A DNA stretch of 64,000 nucleotides, taken from the NCBI RefSeq assembly GCF_017815535.1, contig NZ_CP072596.1:1550001-1614000 (forward strand). Reading direction: 5' to 3'. Each line of letters begins with the position of its first letter. Position 1 is the first letter of the stretch. Positions 60,846 to 64,000 of this stretch are shown here, piece after piece. The position numbers and the translations under genes are program-made. Source of the stretch: Tessaracoccus sp. MC1865. GTDB lineage: Bacteria > Actinomycetota > Actinomycetes > Propionibacteriales > Propionibacteriaceae. The notes under the pieces are model-generated. The model had not been told where the DNA came from and ran no database searches. It was given only the letters and a program-made list of their open reading frames with translations.

Positions 60846-60920
60846 GGATCGGACTCCTACTGGAAGAAATGACGTCGCCGCGGAATTGAGGCGACAGTGA
60901 CCCTCACCATAAAGGGATCT

Positions 60921-60926
60921 TGTCAA
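60921..60926 (-). promoter_or_regulatory. Putative -35 (TTGACA) of the nuclease gene
   Basis: The minus strand reads a perfect TTGACA here. A weak GAGGGT follows 15 bases later. It lies about 75 bases before the nuclease ATG. Confidence 0.4.
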
Positions 60927-60949
60927 GGATTTGCTCACCCCTGCGGATC

Positions 60950-60993
60950 GTTTAGACGAAGTTCATCCGTTGGTGGCCGGAAGTTCGTCTCCC
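60950..60993 (+). repeat. Direct repeat GAAGTTCRTC at 22-base spacing in the divergent control region
   Basis: GAAGTTCATC starts at 60958 and GAAGTTCGTC at 60980, exactly 22 bases apart (two helical turns). The stretch also divides into 11-base units beginning at 60950, 60961, 60972 and 60983, two of which read GTTCATC and GTTCGTC, near the GTTCACC unit of actinobacterial PHO boxes. It sits between the nuclease gene and the membrane-protein gene. Confidence 0.4.
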
Positions 60994-61033
60994 TCCTATC
61001 GGGCGGCCCTGGGAGGCCGCCGATCCGCTGCCG

Positions 61034-61039
61034 TAGGCT
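61034..61039 (+). promoter_or_regulatory. -10 box (TAGGCT), leaderless spacing
   Basis: TAGGCT ends 7 bases before the ATG at 61047 and supports this start over open-frame extensions upstream. Confidence 0.5.
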
Positions 61040-61046
61040 CTTTCAC

Positions 61047-61685
61047 ATGTCGGAGGTGTGGGAAGCGCTGGGAGCGGCCCTGCGGCTGGACAGCAGCCAC
61101 CTCGCACAGGTGGGCCTCTGGGCGGCCCTCGGAGTGGCCCTGATCGCGGGCGCCTCCACGATGCTCGGCCACACCGCCATCCTGCTGCTCAACCGCATCC
61201 ACGGGCTGCGCCTGGTCAGCACGCTGTTGCTGAACATCGTGTCGTTGGCCGCCCTCCACATCGTCCAGGCGGCCGTTACCTGGGGCGTCACCTCGCTGGG
61301 GCTGCGCCGCGCCGCGCCGCTGATGCCGCTGGTCCTCGTGGGCCTGCTATCGGTGGCACCGCTCGCTTTCGCCTTCATCCAGGCCATGCCGCACTTCGGC
61401 ATGTTCTTCGGCCGCGTCCTGCAGGGCTGGAGTTTCCTCATCCTCTGGTTCGGCCTGGCCGAGGTCTTCGACATCGGGCGCTGGTGGGCGCTGGGGTTCT
61501 CCCTCTCGGGCTGGTTCGTGATGCAACTGCTGTCGCGGCTCCTGCAGCGCCCGGTCACCTGGGTGGGCTCCAGGGTCTGGACGCTCGCAACCGGCCGGCC
61601 CACCGTCGTGACCTCCCGTGACATCCTCGCCGGGATGCCTGCCATGCCGGTGCTGGACCGGACGCGGCGGGAGGCGCAGGCGTGA
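61047..61685 (+). CDS. Membrane protein of unknown function, about five helices
   Basis: A 212-aa protein with an N-terminal amphipathic stretch and about five hydrophobic segments (roughly residues 25-45, 55-80, 90-112, 125-142 and 146-165), then a cytoplasmic tail with Arg and Thr. No family is recognised with confidence; the arrangement is vaguely Yip1-like. Its stop overlaps the GTG of the hydrolase gene, so the two are made together. Confidence 0.65.
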   Translation: MSEVWEALGAALRLDSSHLAQVGLWAALGVALIAGASTMLGHTAILLLNRIHGLRLVSTLLLNIVSLAALHIVQAAVTWGVTSLGLRRAAPLMPLVLVGLLSVAPLAFAFIQAMPHFGMFFGRVLQGWSFLILWFGLAEVFDIGRWWALGFSLSGWFVMQLLSRLLQRPVTWVGSRVWTLATGRPTVVTSRDILAGMPAMPVLDRTRREAQA

Positions 61686-62620
61686 TCAGCTGGGTCCTGG
61701 GCGGGGCGGCGCTCATGGTGGCGGCGTTCGTTCTCCTGTCGCCGCTGGAGTCGCTGCGCTGGTGGGCCGACAAGGGTCAGGCGGAGATCGCCGCCACCTT
61801 CGACCCCATGCGCCCACCGCCCCAAGCCGCCGGCGCCGGGCCAACGGCGTTCGTCGTCTACCTGTCCGGGGTGGCCGTGCTGAGCGGCGACACCCTCTCG
61901 GACCGCGAGGACGCCTGGCTGGCCGCGGTCGCCGAAGAGGTGCCGGGCGCCTGCATCATCTCCGAGGTGTTCCCGTACGCCGTCGACAACCGGGGGCTGC
62001 TGCACCGGACCACGATGGGCCTGTGGAAGGTGCTCGGCTGGACCCGTGAGCACTGGCACTGGAACCCCATCCACAACCTCATCAACATCCGCAACATCGC
62101 CCAGGTGCTGGTCTCCGCAGACCCGCGGTACGGACCCACGTTCAACATCGGACTGGCGCAGGAGCTGTGGCGCGCCCTGCAGCGTCACGGATACCGGCCC
62201 GGCAGCGGCACGCCCGTCACCCTGATGGGTCTCTCGGGCGGTGTGCAGATGGCACTGGGCGCCGGGTGGTTCCTGCACGCGCTCAAGGTGCCCGTCTCGC
62301 TGATCAGCATCGGAGGCATCTTCGGCGACGACCCTGGCCTGGACAGGATGCGGCACCTCTGGCACCTCACCGGCACCCGCGACCACACCCATCATCTGGG
62401 CACCATCGCCTTCCCCGGACGCTGGCCCACCTCGCCCCTGTCGACGTGGAACCGGGCCAAGCGGGAGGGGCGCGTCAGCTTCCACACGATCGGCCCCATG
62501 GGCCACGACGGTCCCGCGGGCTACTACGGCCGGCGTTCCCTCGACGCGCAGGGCCGCAGCCATTTCGACCTGACGCGCGACGCCGTCGTCGCCATTCTCC
62601 GCGAGGAGGCGGGTGCCTGA
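61682..62620 (+). CDS. Putative alpha/beta-hydrolase with N-terminal membrane anchor
   Basis: A 312-aa protein. The N-terminal helix (WVLGGAALMVAAFVLLS) probably anchors it. The nucleophile elbow is GLSGG with Ser185; an acidic residue follows in GGIFGDDPG, and a late His in MGHDGPAGYYG could complete a triad. The central strand-rich part (TAFVVYLSGVAVLSG) fits an alpha/beta fold. No substrate can be named. The GTG overlaps the membrane-protein stop, suggesting a functional pair at the membrane. Confidence 0.68.
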   Translation: MISWVLGGAALMVAAFVLLSPLESLRWWADKGQAEIAATFDPMRPPPQAAGAGPTAFVVYLSGVAVLSGDTLSDREDAWLAAVAEEVPGACIISEVFPYAVDNRGLLHRTTMGLWKVLGWTREHWHWNPIHNLINIRNIAQVLVSADPRYGPTFNIGLAQELWRALQRHGYRPGSGTPVTLMGLSGGVQMALGAGWFLHALKVPVSLISIGGIFGDDPGLDRMRHLWHLTGTRDHTHHLGTIAFPGRWPTSPLSTWNRAKREGRVSFHTIGPMGHDGPAGYYGRRSLDAQGRSHFDLTRDAVVAILREEAGA

Positions 62621-62677
62621 GGGCCCCGCGCGACACGGAGTGTGGACGGATTTTTCTGAGTTGGGGCTCGATCGGCG

Positions 62678-62683
62678 TAGAAT
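62678..62683 (+). promoter_or_regulatory. -10 box for efp (TAGAAT)
   Basis: TAGAAT with a weak CTGAGT (62656-62661) 16 bases upstream. A leader of about 35-40 bases carries GAGGAGAAC before the ATG. Confidence 0.5.
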
Positions 62684-62725
62684 GCTCCGTTGGCCGCAGC
62701 CCCCGATCCACTGAGGAGAACAGAC

Positions 62726-63289
62726 ATGGTCTCGACCAACGATTTGAAGAACGGAATGGTCCTCGATCTCGATGGCCAGCTGTGGCAGGTGCAGTGGTTC
62801 CAGCACCACAAGCCCGGCAAGGGGAACACGGTCGTGCGGTCCAAGCTGAAGCACGTGCTGAGCGGCAAGATCGTCGATCGCACCTTCAACGCCGACACCA
62901 AGGTCGAGACCGCGACGGTGGACCGCTCGGAGATGCAGTACCTCTACATGGACGGCGACGACTACGTGTTCATGGACATCGCCACCTTCGACCAGCTCCA
63001 CGTCCCCGCGGAGACCGTCGGCGACGCCAAGGACTACCTGCTCGAGAACACCAACGCGTTCGTCGCCACCCACGAGGGCGCTCCACTGTTCATCGAACTG
63101 CCCACCTCCGTGGAACTCATCGTCACCTACACCGAGCCGGGCCTGCAGGGCGACCGCTCCACCGGTGGCACCAAGCCCGCCACGCTGGAGACCGGCAAGC
63201 AGATCCAGGTGCCCCTCTTCATCACCAACGGTGAGAAGGTCAAGGTCGACACCCGCGACGGCTCCTACCTCGGACGCGTTTCAAGCTAA
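62726..63289 (+). CDS. efp: Translation elongation factor P
   Basis: It rescues ribosomes stalled at polyproline. The 187-aa, three-domain protein begins [15 protein letters not shown]; the tip lysine lies in [10 protein letters not shown], and the C-terminal OB domain has [13 protein letters not shown] and [13 protein letters not shown]. It is followed at once by nusB (the stop TAA abuts the ATG). Confidence 0.96.
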   Translation: MVSTNDLKNGMVLDLDGQLWQVQWFQHHKPGKGNTVVRSKLKHVLSGKIVDRTFNADTKVETATVDRSEMQYLYMDGDDYVFMDIATFDQLHVPAETVGDAKDYLLENTNAFVATHEGAPLFIELPTSVELIVTYTEPGLQGDRSTGGTKPATLETGKQIQVPLFITNGEKVKVDTRDGSYLGRVSS

Positions 63290-63718
63290 ATGTCTGAGCG
63301 CCCCTCCCACTACAGCGCGCAGACCAAGGCCCGCAAAGCTGCTCTCGACATCCTGTTCATGGCGGAGCAGCGCGGCGATTCTCTGAGCGAGACCTTCACC
63401 GAGCAGCGAACGCTGTCTGGCGGCGTCGTCCGCGAACTGACGCGCGAAATCGTCTTCGGTGTGGCTGAGCACCTCGACGAGATCGACGACCGGATCTCCG
63501 CTGCCGCCTCCGCCGCGTGGCCGCTGGACCGCATGCCGTCAGTCGACCGCAACCTCGCCCGCATGGCGATCTTCGAGCTCGACTACACCGACACCCCTCC
63601 AGGCGCAGTCATCTCCGAGGCGGTCCGCCTCGCGGGAGATCTGTCCACCGATGAATCACCGGCGTTCCTCAATGGCCTATTGGCCAAGGCCGCCGGCGCG
63701 AAGCCAAACACGAACTGA
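63290..63718 (+). CDS. nusB: Transcription antitermination protein NusB
   Basis: A 142-aa all-helical RNA-binding factor of the rRNA antitermination complex: ARKAALDILFMAEQRG, DRMPSVDRNLARMAIFEL, PPGAVISEAVRLA and SPAFLNGLLAK. It directly adjoins efp, the usual efp-nusB pair. Confidence 0.94.
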   Translation: MSERPSHYSAQTKARKAALDILFMAEQRGDSLSETFTEQRTLSGGVVRELTREIVFGVAEHLDEIDDRISAAASAAWPLDRMPSVDRNLARMAIFELDYTDTPPGAVISEAVRLAGDLSTDESPAFLNGLLAKAAGAKPNTN

Positions 63719-63737
63719 TCTCCGAAAGAGGTAACGC

Positions 63738-64000
63738 ATGAGTCCCGTTCCCGCATTGTTGGTCTTGGAGGATGGGCGCGTGTTTCGTGGCCGATCTTTC
63801 GGCGCCAATGGCGAGACGTTCGGCGAGCTGGTGTTCTCCACCGGCATGTCCGGATATCAGGAGACCCTGACAGACCCCAGCTACCGCGGGCAGGTGGTGC
63901 TGGCCACCGCCCCCCACATCGGCAACACCGGGTGGAACGACGAGGATGGCGAATCCGGCCGCATCTGGGTGGCCGGTTACATCGTGCGCGACCCCGCGCC
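63738..64000 (+). CDS. carA: Carbamoyl-phosphate synthase small subunit (5' part, cut by window edge)
   Basis: The first 87 codons of CarA, the glutaminase subunit of carbamoyl-phosphate synthase (pyrimidine and arginine synthesis). Visible segments are [35 protein letters not shown] and HIGNTGWN. The ATG has AAAGAGG upstream and lies 19 bases after nusB; no pyrR gene or PyrR-type attenuator separates them. Confidence 0.93.
   Translation, partial: MSPVPALLVLEDGRVFRGRSFGANGETFGELVFSTGMSGYQETLTDPSYRGQVVLATAPHIGNTGWNDEDGESGRIWVAGYIVRDPA

Noticed and set aside
63719-63737. PyrR-type attenuator before carA
   Set aside because: The gap is only 19 bases and holds a Shine-Dalgarno but no hairpin.

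Overview
The window is chromosomal DNA of a high-GC Gram-positive bacterium (Actinomycetota). The gene set and order point to Propionibacteriales, perhaps Propionibacteriaceae. This is inferred from actinobacterial signature genes and neighbourhoods: DUF2567 between dnaE and hisD, DUF948/DUF6167 before alaS, a PriA-type hisA, yebC-ruvCAB-yajC-secDF-apt-rel, and aroECKB followed by efp-nusB-carA. Coding is very dense, many stops and starts overlap (ATGA/GTGA/TGATG), and no gap exceeds about 200 bases. I see no rRNA, tRNA, CRISPR array, insertion sequence, integrase or prophage.

Layout. 1-2.7 kb: tail of an unidentified gene, dusB and citrate synthase. 2.7-6.5 kb: dGTPase-like dgt, a FetB-like permease (minus strand) and primase dnaG. 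6.5-10 kb: a DUF485/acetate symporter pair converging on a sigma-70 family factor, which diverges from a small protein of unknown function. 10-17.8 kb: glutamate synthase gltBD and an AspT/YidE-type transporter. 17.8-26.4 kb: dnaE, a DUF2567 membrane protein and hisD-C-B-H-A. 26.4-32.1 kb: an unusual cluster that starts inside the end of hisA. It encodes an acyl-CoA-reductase/HAD-phosphatase fusion, a LarA-like DUF2088 protein, a PlsC-like protein without the acyltransferase catalytic motif, and a tandem GNAT protein. 32.1-42.3 kb: yebC, ruvCAB, yajC-secD-secF, apt, a K+ channel and rel. 42.3-50.2 kb: a DUF349 protein (minus strand), an MBL-fold hydrolase, hisS, a COG2085-type oxidoreductase, aspS, rarA and two small envelope proteins. 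50.2-58.1 kb: alaS, ruvX, mltG and aroE-C-K-B. 58.1-62.6 kb: a secreted ExeM/NucH-type nuclease, divergent from a membrane-protein/alpha-beta-hydrolase pair. These three genes sit between aroB and efp. 62.7-64 kb: efp, nusB and the 5' part of carA.

Most of the window is housekeeping: nitrogen assimilation, histidine and chorismate synthesis, replication and recombination, Sec export, stringent response and aminoacyl-tRNA synthesis. At least twelve genes have a TANNNT -10 box ending 6-8 bases before the start codon, the signature of leaderless mRNAs. I used this spacing to choose several starts. The least conventional parts are the 26.4-32.1 kb lipid-like cluster, in which two enzymes have lost the hallmark residues of their families; the 61.0-62.6 kb membrane-protein/hydrolase pair; and a perfect 17-bp hairpin encoded in the 3' end of the sigma-factor gene.
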